NCBI GenBank assembly: GCA_023390155.1
Contig: JAEWDJ010000131.1
Location: 1-7,568, forward strand
Reading direction: 5' to 3'
Source of the DNA: Actinomycetes bacterium
GTDB taxonomy: Bacteria; Actinomycetota; Actinomycetes; Actinomycetales; Microbacteriaceae
Length of the DNA stretch: 7,568 nucleotides
The position numbers were made by a program, and so were the translations under genes. The number at the start of each line of letters is the position of its first letter. Position 1 is the stretch's first letter. Positions 1-4,801 of the stretch are shown here, piece after piece. The notes beneath the pieces are model-generated. The model did no database searches and was not told where the DNA came from. It saw nothing but the letters and a program-made list of their open reading frames with translations.

Positions 1-4
1 TCCC

Positions 5-826
5 TCAGCCGCTGACGACGGGGAGCGCACGCGGGGCGGCGGGCGCGACGGCTCCCGGCGCGGACCCGCTGGACGAGCCGCTGGGGCTGGCCGGGCCGGA
101 CGGGCCCGCCTGCGTCGGCTCGGAGCCGATGGTCGGTCCCGTGATCGCGACTATGGTGCTCCAGCGCGCGGTCGTACCGGCGGCCACGAGCTCGACGCTT
201 CCGGCGGCGGTGACGCCCGTCCGCACGTACTGCCGTGAGACGGACCCGTACTTGTCTGCCACGAACGACGTCGGCCCTGGCAGGTTCGTCCCGTTGTAGG
301 CCGCCGTCAGCGAGACCGTCTCCCCCGGCGTGAAGCCGCTGGCCTGGACGGTGAGCCCGACGGAGGGATCCATGAACTGGGTGGTCGTCAGAGAGGGCGC
401 ATTCGTCTCGATTCCGGGAGCAGCCCGGACGTCGAACGCGATCGCGTTCGACGTGTCGCCGGCGTCGCTGGTCGCCGTCAGCCAGAGCGACCAATCCGCC
501 CATGCGTCCGGCCCCATCGTCGGGATCCAGCCGGTCACGGAGATGAGGCCCGATGCGCTGGCGACGGTGGTGGTGTCGCCGTAGTGGACCTTCGATCCAG
601 CGGCGTCAGGCCCCCAGCCGACCGACAGCGTCACCGTCGACCCCGGGGTGAAACCATCGCCGGTGACGTCGATCCCGCTCCCCCACGAATCCGTGTAGAC
701 GACCGGCGTCGTCACCGCGATCGATGCCGTGGCCGCGTGGGCGGGCGCCGCGACCAGGACACTGCCCATGACCAGTGCGGCCACCGCGGTGACGAGTGCC
801 CAGCGCGAGCGTGCGGAACGAACCAT
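5..826 (-). CDS. Secreted protein with two tandem Ig-like domains
   Basis: This 273-residue protein has a classic Sec signal peptide: basic start (MVRSARSR), hydrophobic core at about residues 10-27, and an AHA|A cleavage site near residue 31. The mature part holds two related beta-rich units, about residues 33-134 and 136-230. Each contains the same signature, GFTPGSTVTL (58-67) and GFTPGETVSL (164-173), which resembles bacterial Ig-like domains of cell-surface proteins. From about residue 231 the tail is rich in Pro, Ser, Gly and Ala and looks disordered. It ends in LPVVSG with no transmembrane segment or basic tail, so a sortase anchor is not complete. The ATG is supported by an AGGGGGAA ribosome site a few bases upstream. 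A good promoter lies at 866-895, so it is probably its own transcription unit. Export is well supported; an adhesion or binding role is only inferred. No catalytic motif is visible. Confidence 0.85.
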   Translation of the reverse strand: MVRSARSRWALVTAVAALVMGSVLVAAPAHAATASIAVTTPVVYTDSWGSGIDVTGDGFTPGSTVTLSVGWGPDAAGSKVHYGDTTTVASASGLISVTGWIPTMGPDAWADWSLWLTATSDAGDTSNAIAFDVRAAPGIETNAPSLTTTQFMDPSVGLTVQASGFTPGETVSLTAAYNGTNLPGPTSFVADKYGSVSRQYVRTGVTAAGSVELVAAGTTARWSTIVAITGPTIGSEPTQAGPSGPASPSGSSSGSAPGAVAPAAPRALPVVSG

Positions 827-865
827 GTTTCCCCCTGATGTCAGTGGCCCGAGCCGGGCTTCACA

Positions 866-895
866 ACCTTAGAAGGGGCGGGTATTTGACGTCAA
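866..895 (-). promoter_or_regulatory. Promoter of the secreted Ig-like protein
   Basis: Read on the minus strand, TTGACG (890-895) and TAAGGT (866-871) are separated by 18 bp, close to the housekeeping sigma consensus with an actinobacterial TAnnnT box. The expected start near 859 gives a leader of about 33 nt before the ATG at 826. The -35 box lies within a perfect 10-bp palindrome, TTGACGTCAA (886-895), and overlaps the stop codon of the upstream VOC gene. A short 5-bp hairpin (847-859) falls in the leader. Confidence 0.6.
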
Positions 896-1449
896 TCAAG
901 TATCAGTCCCGTCCGCACCCCTCTCCAGGTGTCGCGCAGCGTCGGCTGGTCGAGACACCCGGCATCCCGACAGGCCCGCGTGTTCTGCCGCTCCCGCGCA
1001 TCGTCCGTCGTGAACCCGTCGCGGGCCGTGCGCTGCTCCAGGGTCTCGAGCTCCTGAAAGAACGTCACCTGCCAGCCCGCGGGCCCCTGGACCCGGCCGT
1101 TCAGGCTCTGGAACGGCGTACGGACGGGAGGCGCGATCACCTCCGTGCCCTCGGCCGCCACGGTGGCGACGGCCCGCTGGGTGTCGTCGACCTCCAGGGC
1201 GATGCGGAGGACGCCGGGCGTGTGCGGCGCGCCCTCGACCTCGTCGATCGCTGTCGCGTGACTGGGCGTCGCCAGCTCGATGGTCGCGATGCCGGCGTGC
1301 AGGATGGCGACGCGGTCGTCGCCCTCGGTGGCGAAGGCGAGCTGTTCCGGAATTCCCAACACGTCGCGGTAAAAACGCAGCGCGCTGTCGAAGTCGTCGG
1401 TCTCGATGATGAGGCGCAGCTGCTTGGGTGCGATCGGTGGTGTAGGCAT
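892..1449 (-). CDS. VOC-family (glyoxalase/bleomycin-resistance fold) protein
   Basis: With the ATG at 1449 the product is 185 residues. Residues 9-133 show the VOC fold pattern: a first beta strand (QLRLIIETDD), the helix FDSALRFYRDVLG (20-32) typical of the family, a strand carrying Glu58 (TIELA), a second half beginning VLRIALEVDD (80-89), and the end GWQVTFFQEL with Glu133. Glu58 and Glu133 sit where VOC enzymes place metal ligands, but the usual first-strand His/Gln is not clear, so catalysis is uncertain. The last roughly 50 residues extend beyond the domain, contain two Cys (CRDAGC) and match nothing I know. An in-frame ATG at 1539 would add 30 residues, but those are encoded by a repeated DNA element and are unlikely to be protein. 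There is no ribosome site at 1449; a leaderless start is proposed. Substrate is unknown. Confidence 0.8.
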   Translation of the reverse strand: MPTPPIAPKQLRLIIETDDFDSALRFYRDVLGIPEQLAFATEGDDRVAILHAGIATIELATPSHATAIDEVEGAPHTPGVLRIALEVDDTQRAVATVAAEGTEVIAPPVRTPFQSLNGRVQGPAGWQVTFFQELETLEQRTARDGFTTDDARERQNTRACRDAGCLDQPTLRDTWRGVRTGLILD

Positions 1450-1494
1450 GCGGCCATTCTGAATGCCGCTGGGATCCGACTGCCACCCCTTGGC
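1444..1494 (-). repeat. 51-bp repeat, copy A, spanning the VOC start codon
   Basis: This stretch matches 1862-1912 at 43 of 51 positions in the same orientation, without gaps. The last 17 bases on the minus strand (AGAATGGCCGCATGCCT) are identical in both copies and include the VOC ATG plus the following proline codon. The other conserved blocks are GCCAAGGG, TGGC, CGGAT, CCA and GCAT. Conservation ends close to both edges, so this is a discrete module and not a large duplication. Confidence 0.75.
1456..1485 (-). promoter_or_regulatory. Proposed leaderless promoter of the VOC gene (inside repeat copy A)
   Basis: On the minus strand TGGCAG (1480-1485) and CAGAAT (1456-1461) are 18 bp apart. 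The CAGAAT hexamer lies at -12 to -7 relative to the A of the VOC ATG at 1449, the position expected when transcription starts at the start codon. No Shine-Dalgarno sequence is present, which agrees with a leaderless mRNA. The boxes are weak matches to consensus, so this rests on geometry and on conservation between the two copies. Confidence 0.4.
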
Positions 1495-1577
1495 TGCTCC
1501 CCCACGCTCGACCGGTAGCTGCGACGTCGTCATCCCCATCCGCTGTGTAGGTCGAGGTGAGCGTCGGAACCGACCGC

Positions 1578-1602
1578 TACGCTCGGTTCAGACGAGGGAG
1601 GA
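1578..1602 (+). promoter_or_regulatory. -10 box and ribosome site for the small zinc-ribbon gene
   Basis: TACGCT (1578-1583) fits the TAnnnT pattern, and AGGGAGGA (1595-1602) is a strong ribosome site 5 nt before the ATG at 1608. No convincing -35 box is present. The ribosome site decides the start: an in-frame upstream start at 1557 lies before the -10 box and is not credible. Confidence 0.4.
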
Positions 1603-1607
1603 ATGCG

Positions 1608-1841
1608 ATGGGTGTGGCATTTCCGGTGGGGCCGGTGTCGGTCATGACCAGCGATGGCGACACGGTCATCCTGCATATCTGCGATCTCTGCGGTGCAGCC
1701 GTGATCGACGGCGAGGCGACCGACCTCGCGTTCCACAAGCGCTGGCACCGCGTCACAGGCTCCGGCAACTGGGTCGATCCCGCGACCGGACGCGTTCACG
1801 GTCCCGGTAGCCCGCCCGCTCCGTTCGGTTCATCGGTCTGA
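1608..1841 (+). CDS. Small zinc-ribbon-like protein (C2H2 type), 77 aa
   Basis: The product is a soluble 77-residue protein with no signal peptide or membrane segment. It carries Cys25-x2-Cys28 (CDLC) followed by His43-x3-His47 (HKRWH), with 14 residues between Cys28 and His43, an arrangement that could bind one zinc ion. A short strand, SVMTSDGDTVILHI, precedes the first Cys pair. The C-terminal 20 residues are rich in Gly and Pro and probably flexible. Short proteins with CxxC...HxxxH are common in actinobacteria and their phages, where most remain unnamed. Zinc binding is inferred from the motif; nucleic-acid binding is possible but unproven. The start is fixed by the AGGGAGGA ribosome site. 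It stands alone, divergent from the VOC gene. Confidence 0.75.
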   Translation: MGVAFPVGPVSVMTSDGDTVILHICDLCGAAVIDGEATDLAFHKRWHRVTGSGNWVDPATGRVHGPGSPPAPFGSSV

Positions 1842-1861
1842 GACGGCGCCGAAACAGAACC

Positions 1862-1912
1862 AGGCATGCGGCCATTCTCGATGCGTCTGGCATCCGCCCG
1901 CCAGCCCTTGGC
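1862..1912 (-). repeat. 51-bp repeat, copy B, upstream of the protease gene
   Basis: This is the second copy of the module at 1444-1494 (43 of 51 identical, same orientation). It keeps the hexamer pair in the same geometry: TGGCGG (1898-1903) and GAGAAT (1874-1879), 18 bp apart, with ATG at 1867 exactly 7 bases past the second box. That ATG opens a frame of only 23 codons (to 1796), running antisense into the end of the zinc-ribbon gene and starting MPGSVSAP. The minus-strand module may be a relict promoter of a lost gene or a shared regulatory site. Its other edge touches the protease -35 box. Confidence 0.7.
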
Positions 1913-1936
1913 CTCTCTCCCGACCGTGTGCATACT
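1908..1936 (+). promoter_or_regulatory. Promoter of the secreted serine protease
   Basis: TTGGCC (1908-1913) and CATACT (1931-1936) are separated by 17 bp. The predicted start near 1943 gives a leader of about 33 nt containing the AAAGGGGG ribosome site (1964-1971), 4 nt before the ATG at 1976. The -35 box overlaps the edge of repeat copy B. Confidence 0.5.
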
Positions 1937-1975
1937 CGGAGCATCGAATCCGCTACGAGATCCAAAGGGGGATCC

Positions 1976-2827
1976 ATGCGTAAGAGAATCCTGGCCGCCG
2001 CCATCGCGCTGGCCGCATTCGCCGGGCTGGCCGTCGGCACACCGGCCGTCGCCAGCACGGGAGGCACGCCGGACGGGAACACCCACCCGAACGTCGGGCT
2101 GATCCTGTTCTATGACGCCGACGGGCGCTTCCGCTGTTCGGCGACGCTGGTGTCGCCGACGGTGGTCCTGACCGCCGCGCACTGCACGTCCGGAACGCTG
2201 GGCAAGACGCTGGTCACGTTCGACTCGGTGATCGCCGAGCAGCCGCCCGCGCCGTTCCCGGTCGCCGCCGATCCGACCGTCGGGTTCACCGCCGCCGAGA
2301 TCGCTGCCGCCGGGTACGTCTCCGGGACGGCGTACACGCACCCGGACTACTCGGACTTCACGGACACGGCCAACTGGAACGACGTCGGCGTGATCGTGCT
2401 GGACCAGCCGCTGGCCGCGTTCGGGTCGGGGTACCCGCAGCTCGCGCCCGTCGGCACCCTGGACGCGATCAAGACGAGCAATCTGTCGAAGACGCTGTTC
2501 ACGGCGGTCGGCTATGGCACGGAGGTCCGCAAGCCGGAGACGGGCCCGCAGAAGCCGCAGCCGATGAGCTATCCGCTGATCCGGCGTTACGTCGACATGC
2601 CGGGCCAGAAGCTCACGCCGCAGATCCTCCAGACGAACGGCAACCCGAATGACACGCGCGGTACCGGCGGGACCTGCTTCGGCGACTCCGGTGGACCCGT
2701 GTTCCTGGGCGACCGTCTGGTCGCCGTGACCAGCTACGGCTACACGGACAACTGCCGCTACCTCGGCGGCTATCAGCGTGTGGACATCCCGGTCGTCGAC
2801 ACCTGGCTGGCGACCTTCGGGGTCTGA
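1976..2827 (+). CDS. Secreted S1-family (trypsin fold) serine protease
   Basis: This 283-residue protein begins with a Sec signal peptide (MRKR, hydrophobic 5-20, AVA|S near residue 26). The mature enzyme has the S1 triad: His69 in LTAAHC, Asp136 in NDVGVIVL, and Ser238 in GDSGGP. Cysteines 54/70 and 234/260 sit where the conserved disulfides of the fold occur. The residue six before the catalytic Ser, which is Asp in trypsin, is Gly here (GTCFGDS), so a basic P1 preference is not expected. There is no long propeptide: only about 13 residues separate the signal cleavage from the first strand (NVGLILFY), so zymogen control, if any, is minimal. It is likely an extracellular protease scavenging peptides, but the substrate is unknown. 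The AAAGGGGG ribosome site supports ATG 1976 over an upstream in-frame start at 1928, which overlaps the promoter. Confidence 0.9.
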   Translation: MRKRILAAAIALAAFAGLAVGTPAVASTGGTPDGNTHPNVGLILFYDADGRFRCSATLVSPTVVLTAAHCTSGTLGKTLVTFDSVIAEQPPAPFPVAADPTVGFTAAEIAAAGYVSGTAYTHPDYSDFTDTANWNDVGVIVLDQPLAAFGSGYPQLAPVGTLDAIKTSNLSKTLFTAVGYGTEVRKPETGPQKPQPMSYPLIRRYVDMPGQKLTPQILQTNGNPNDTRGTGGTCFGDSGGPVFLGDRLVAVTSYGYTDNCRYLGGYQRVDIPVVDTWLATFGV

Positions 2828-2876
2828 TCCCCGCTCCCCCGGGCTCGGTGAATAAACGACGCCCCTCCGTTGTTAT

Positions 2877-2891
2877 TGAGAATAGCTTTCA
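2877..2891. promoter_or_regulatory. Candidate Zur operator upstream of bL36
   Basis: TGAGAATAGCTTTCA is an imperfect 15-bp palindrome that agrees at 11 of 15 positions with the actinobacterial Zur box as I recall it (TGAAAATGATTTTCA). It extends to 17 bp with TTGA/TCAA ends. It is an AT-rich island in GC-rich DNA, 16 bp before the ATG of a zinc-independent ribosomal protein, a known Zur target class. A TGTTAT box (2871-2876) adjoins it, so a bound repressor would cover the transcription start. Confidence 0.55.
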
Positions 2892-2907
2892 ACAAGGGAG
2901 GTCCGTC

Positions 2908-3030
2908 ATGAAGGTTCGCAACTCACTGAGCTCGCTCAAGGCGATGCCCGGCGCGCAGGTGGTGCGCCGCCGCGGCCGCACGTTCGTCATCAACAAGAAG
3001 AACCCGCGGATGAAGGCCCGTCAGGCCTGA
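2908..3030 (+). CDS. rpmJ: 50S ribosomal protein bL36, zinc-independent (Cys-minus) paralogue
   Basis: The 40-residue product (MKVRNSLSSLKAMPGAQVVR...) matches bL36 over its full length. It starts with MKVR, has the VVRRRGRTFVINKKNP core and ends in MKARQA. The zinc-binding Cys3-His set of the housekeeping form is absent: there is no cysteine at all, and the insert-bearing 'C-minus' sequence is typical of the alternative paralogue. In actinobacteria such paralogues replace the zinc-containing form when zinc is scarce and are repressed by Zur, which fits the palindrome at 2877-2891. The start is fixed by AGGGAGGT (2895-2902), 5 nt before the ATG; a longer in-frame reading from 2848 would run across the operator. 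It is monocistronic, closed by the hairpin at 3045-3073. A second, Cys-containing bL36 gene is expected elsewhere in the genome. Confidence 0.93.
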   Translation: MKVRNSLSSLKAMPGAQVVRRRGRTFVINKKNPRMKARQA

Positions 3031-3044
3031 TCGACGGGGAGAAA

Positions 3045-3073
3045 GGGGCGCCGGGTCGTTGGCCCGGCGCCCC
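3045..3073 (+). terminator. Hairpin terminator after bL36
   Basis: GGGGCGCCGGG (3045-3055) and CCCGGCGCCCC (3063-3073) form a perfect 11-bp stem with a 7-nt loop, 14 nt after the bL36 stop. The T-tract is poor (TCGTCGTCG), as is common for actinobacterial hairpins. Confidence 0.75.
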
Positions 3074-3129
3074 TCGTCGTCGCGGCGGGGCCGCGCGCAG
3101 GTGCCGCGCCCCGTGCCAAGATACGAGAC

Positions 3130-3777
3130 ATGACGCGCGTTCGCCTCGACCTCTTCCTCTCGCTCGACGGCTACGCCGCGACGGCCGAACCCACCCCCGA
3201 GAGCCCGATGGGCGAGGACTGGGAACGCTTGACCGCGGCCTATGTGAGCACCCGGACCTTCCGCAGCAAGGTCTTCGGCGACGACAGCGGCGCGGGGACG
3301 ACCGGCGTCGACGACCGCTACGCTTCCGCCTTCTTCGAGGGGATCGGCGCGGAGATCATGGGCGCCGGGATGTTCGGCTTCCACTCCTTCCCCGACGACC
3401 AGGACTGGCAGGGCTGGTGGGGCGACGAGCCGCCGTTCCACTCGCCCGTGTACGTGCTGACGCGCACGGCGCCGCGGGAACCGATCGCGATGAACGGCGG
3501 GACGACGTTCCACTTCCGCGACGGCGCCATCGAGTCGGTCCTCGCCGAGGCGACCGAGGCCGCCGCGGGACGCGACGTGCGCGTCGGCGGCGGGATCGGC
3601 ACCGCGCGGGAGTTCCTGCTCGCCGGCCTGGTGGACGAGCTCCACCTGCAGATCGCCCCGGTGGTGCTCGGTCGCGGCACCCGGCTCTGGGACGGGCTCG
3701 ACGGGCTGGACCGTACCCACGCGGTCACCACCGAGGTGGCGGAGAGCGGGACCATCCACGTCACGTTCGCGCGGTAG
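3130..3777 (+). CDS. Dihydrofolate reductase / RibD C-terminal family oxidoreductase
   Basis: This 215-residue cytosolic protein has the RibD_C/DHFR-like fold. The first strand and turn, LDLFLSLDGYAA (6-17), is the family N-terminal signature. The C-terminal part GGGIGTAREFLLAGLVDELHLQ (153-174), followed by APVVLGRGTRLW (176-187), is the conserved NADPH-binding and helix region. The MGAGMFGF segment (77-84) matches the second family motif (usually MGRxTF). A WQGWWGDEPPF stretch (93-103) before the central strand is typical of the stand-alone dihydrofolate reductase family members in actinobacteria. These proteins are predicted NADPH-dependent reductases; true folate or riboflavin activity is rarely shown, and no riboflavin gene is nearby. 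No Shine-Dalgarno sequence precedes the ATG, so a leaderless or weakly translated mRNA is possible. Confidence 0.88.
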   Translation: MTRVRLDLFLSLDGYAATAEPTPESPMGEDWERLTAAYVSTRTFRSKVFGDDSGAGTTGVDDRYASAFFEGIGAEIMGAGMFGFHSFPDDQDWQGWWGDEPPFHSPVYVLTRTAPREPIAMNGGTTFHFRDGAIESVLAEATEAAAGRDVRVGGGIGTAREFLLAGLVDELHLQIAPVVLGRGTRLWDGLDGLDRTHAVTTEVAESGTIHVTFAR

Positions 3778-3794
3778 CCCCACCCTCCGCCGCC

Positions 3795-3811
3795 GCACCT
3801 AGCTCAGGTGC
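3795..3811. terminator. Small hairpin between convergent genes
   Basis: GCACCT (3795-3800) and AGGTGC (3806-3811) form a 6-bp stem with a 5-nt loop over the stop codon of the hydrolase gene, 18 bp after the stop of the reductase gene. It is the only hairpin I see in this convergent junction and may be too weak to terminate alone. Confidence 0.3.
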
Positions 3812-4539
3812 CGGGCGAAGAAGCGCGCCGCATCCTCTCCCGCGAACGCCGGAACGCCCCGGTGCCCGCCGAGGTTGGCCTGGAGCGTCTTCTCCGCGGA
3901 GCCGAAGGCGTCGAACAGATCGAGGGCGGCCTGACGGTCGTTGCCCTCGTCATCCCACTGCAGGAGCACGTGCAACGGGATGGTGACGCGACGCGCGTCC
4001 TCGAGGATCGTCCGCGGGATGTAGCTGCCCGCGAACAGACCCGCGGCCACCACGCGCGGCTCGGTCAGGGCCAACCGGACGCCGATCGAGATGAACCCGC
4101 CCGAGTACGCGACCGGGCCGGCGATCTCGGGCAGGGCGAGTGCGGCGTCGATGACGTCGCGCCACTCGGGCACACTCGCCGCGACGAGGGGCAGGACGAG
4201 CCGGTCGACGATGTCGGGCGTCACCGGCTCTCCGGCGGCGAGGGCCCGGCGGAGGTCCGCACGCGCCTCCTCGACCGCCGGAAGGGGCTGCCGCTCCCCC
4301 GCACCGGGCAGCTCGAGGGTGACGGCGGCGTACCCGTCGGCGGCGGAGCGGGTCGCCCGGGCCTCCAGTCGGCTGAGCATGGGCGCCAGGCCGCCGGGAT
4401 GTCCGAGCAGGATCAGCGGGACGGGGTGCGACGGTGAGGCGGAAGCGGGCGTCCACAGGATGCCCGGGACCCCGCCGAGGGTGAATCGGCGTTCACGGAC
4501 GCCGTCGAGCGAGCGCTCGGAAGTGAAGTCGAAATGCAT
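3799..4539 (-). CDS. Alpha/beta hydrolase (dienelactone hydrolase/esterase-like)
   Basis: This 246-residue protein lacks a signal peptide and shows an alpha/beta hydrolase core. VPLILLGHPGG (40-50) forms the oxyanion loop after strand 3, and YAAVTLELPGAGERQ (70-84) follows. The nucleophile elbow is AYSGG with Ser146, in which Ala replaces the usual first Gly of GxSxG. The likely acid is Asp196, Asp197 or Asp201 in the segment QWDDEGNDR, and the base is His226 in GGHRG. The WDDE...LFDAFGS...GGH layout resembles a cytosolic dienelactone-hydrolase-like group in actinobacteria of unknown substrate. AAAGGAA lies just upstream of the ATG. A promoter (4671-4699) and a 16-codon ORF (4583-4633) precede it, so it is probably the second reading frame of its mRNA. 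An esterase role is inferred only from fold and triad. Confidence 0.85.
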   Translation of the reverse strand: MHFDFTSERSLDGVRERRFTLGGVPGILWTPASASPSHPVPLILLGHPGGLAPMLSRLEARATRSAADGYAAVTLELPGAGERQPLPAVEEARADLRRALAAGEPVTPDIVDRLVLPLVAASVPEWRDVIDAALALPEIAGPVAYSGGFISIGVRLALTEPRVVAAGLFAGSYIPRTILEDARRVTIPLHVLLQWDDEGNDRQAALDLFDAFGSAEKTLQANLGGHRGVPAFAGEDAARFFARHLS

Positions 4540-4582
4540 GGTCGTTCCTTTCAGGGAGTGCTGGATGGCGCTCCCGGACGAC

Positions 4583-4633
4583 CTATCGCCCGACCGTGTC
4601 CCTGGAGAGGAGCACCCACGTCGTCTTGCTCAT
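4583..4633 (-). CDS. 16-codon leader ORF upstream of the hydrolase
   Basis: This frame encodes MSKTTWVLLSRDTVGR and ends in TAG, 43 nt before the hydrolase ATG. Its ribosome site, GAGGAGGTGAT (4638-4648), is nearly complementary to the full 3' end of 16S rRNA and is the strongest in the window. A promoter at 4671-4699 would start the mRNA about 30 nt upstream. No similarity is recognised. It could be a translated leader peptide controlling the hydrolase, a small protein in its own right, or the remnant of a truncated gene. The combination of promoter, strong ribosome site and short closed frame is what supports translation. Confidence 0.45.
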   Translation of the reverse strand: MSKTTWVLLSRDTVGR

Positions 4634-4670
4634 GGGTATCACCTCCTCGCTCTGCTGCACGGACCCGGGA

Positions 4671-4699
4671 ACTGTAGCACGGAGGCGATGCGCGGTCCA
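4671..4699 (-). promoter_or_regulatory. Promoter of the leader ORF and hydrolase
   Basis: On the minus strand TGGACC (4694-4699) and TACAGT (4671-4676) are 17 bp apart. TACAGT is a good TAnnnT box; the -35 agrees with TTGACA at 4 of 6 positions. The predicted start is near 4664, ahead of the strong ribosome site of the 16-codon ORF. Confidence 0.5.
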
Positions 4700-4737
4700 C
4701 GACGACGACGACGTGGCGGACGGCAGCGGCCGGGCCG

Positions 4738-4743
4738 TAGGGT
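4738..4743 (+). promoter_or_regulatory. -10 box of the phosphotransferase unit (leaderless)
   Basis: TAGGGT fits TAnnnT and ends 7 bases before a GTG at 4751, which would place transcription start at or one base before that codon. No clear -35 box is visible. A short ACG triplet run (4700-4712) lies upstream. Confidence 0.4.
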
Positions 4744-4750
4744 CGACTCC

Positions 4751-4801
4751 GTGGACCTTCCCCTGACGCTCGCCACTCCCCCAGCGGCCGCCGTCCGATG
4801 A
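4751..4801 (+). CDS. 16-codon leaderless ORF overlapping the phosphotransferase start
   Basis: Starting from GTG, the frame encodes VDLPLTLATPPAAAVR (first residue read as Met) and stops at TGA 4799-4801. That stop overlaps the phosphotransferase ATG as ATGA. The GTG sits where transcription from the TAGGGT box should begin, so it could be translated without a ribosome site and deliver ribosomes to the next gene, which itself has no Shine-Dalgarno sequence. The evidence is positional only; the peptide resembles nothing known and this may be chance in GC-rich DNA. Confidence 0.35.
   Translation: MDLPLTLATPPAAAVR

Noticed and set aside
1450..1539. Longer N-terminus for the VOC protein (ATG at 1539)
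   Set aside because: The added 30 residues are encoded by the repeat module and are not part of the VOC fold, which begins right after ATG 1449.
1801..1862. Possible terminator after the zinc-ribbon gene
   Set aside because: Only short, mismatched stems can be drawn (for example TCGGT with GCCGA), with no T-tract.
1796..2341. Minus-strand frame of 181 codons, sharing GWR-DARRI-NGRMP-like residues with the upstream extension of the VOC frame
   Set aside because: The shared residues come from the 51-bp DNA repeat read in the same frame. Most of the frame is antisense to the protease. The repeat itself is reported instead.
2848..2907. N-terminal extension of bL36 starting at GTG 2848
   Set aside because: bL36 begins with MKVR, which is at 2908 with a good ribosome site, and the extension would run through the Zur-like operator.
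2923..3798. Minus-strand frame of 291 codons over bL36 and the reductase
   Set aside because: It lies antisense to two genes with clear family signatures and across the terminator hairpin, has no recognisable motif, and shows shadow-like composition.
3417..3986. Long plus-strand frame of 189 codons within the reductase gene
   Set aside because: Its product is dominated by Arg, Ala, Gly and Pro, a frame-shift shadow of GC-rich coding DNA, and it crosses the end of a clearly recognisable gene.
4699..4712. Run of ACG triplets as a possible microsatellite
   Set aside because: Only about four units, expected by chance at this base composition; at most it separates the two divergent promoters.
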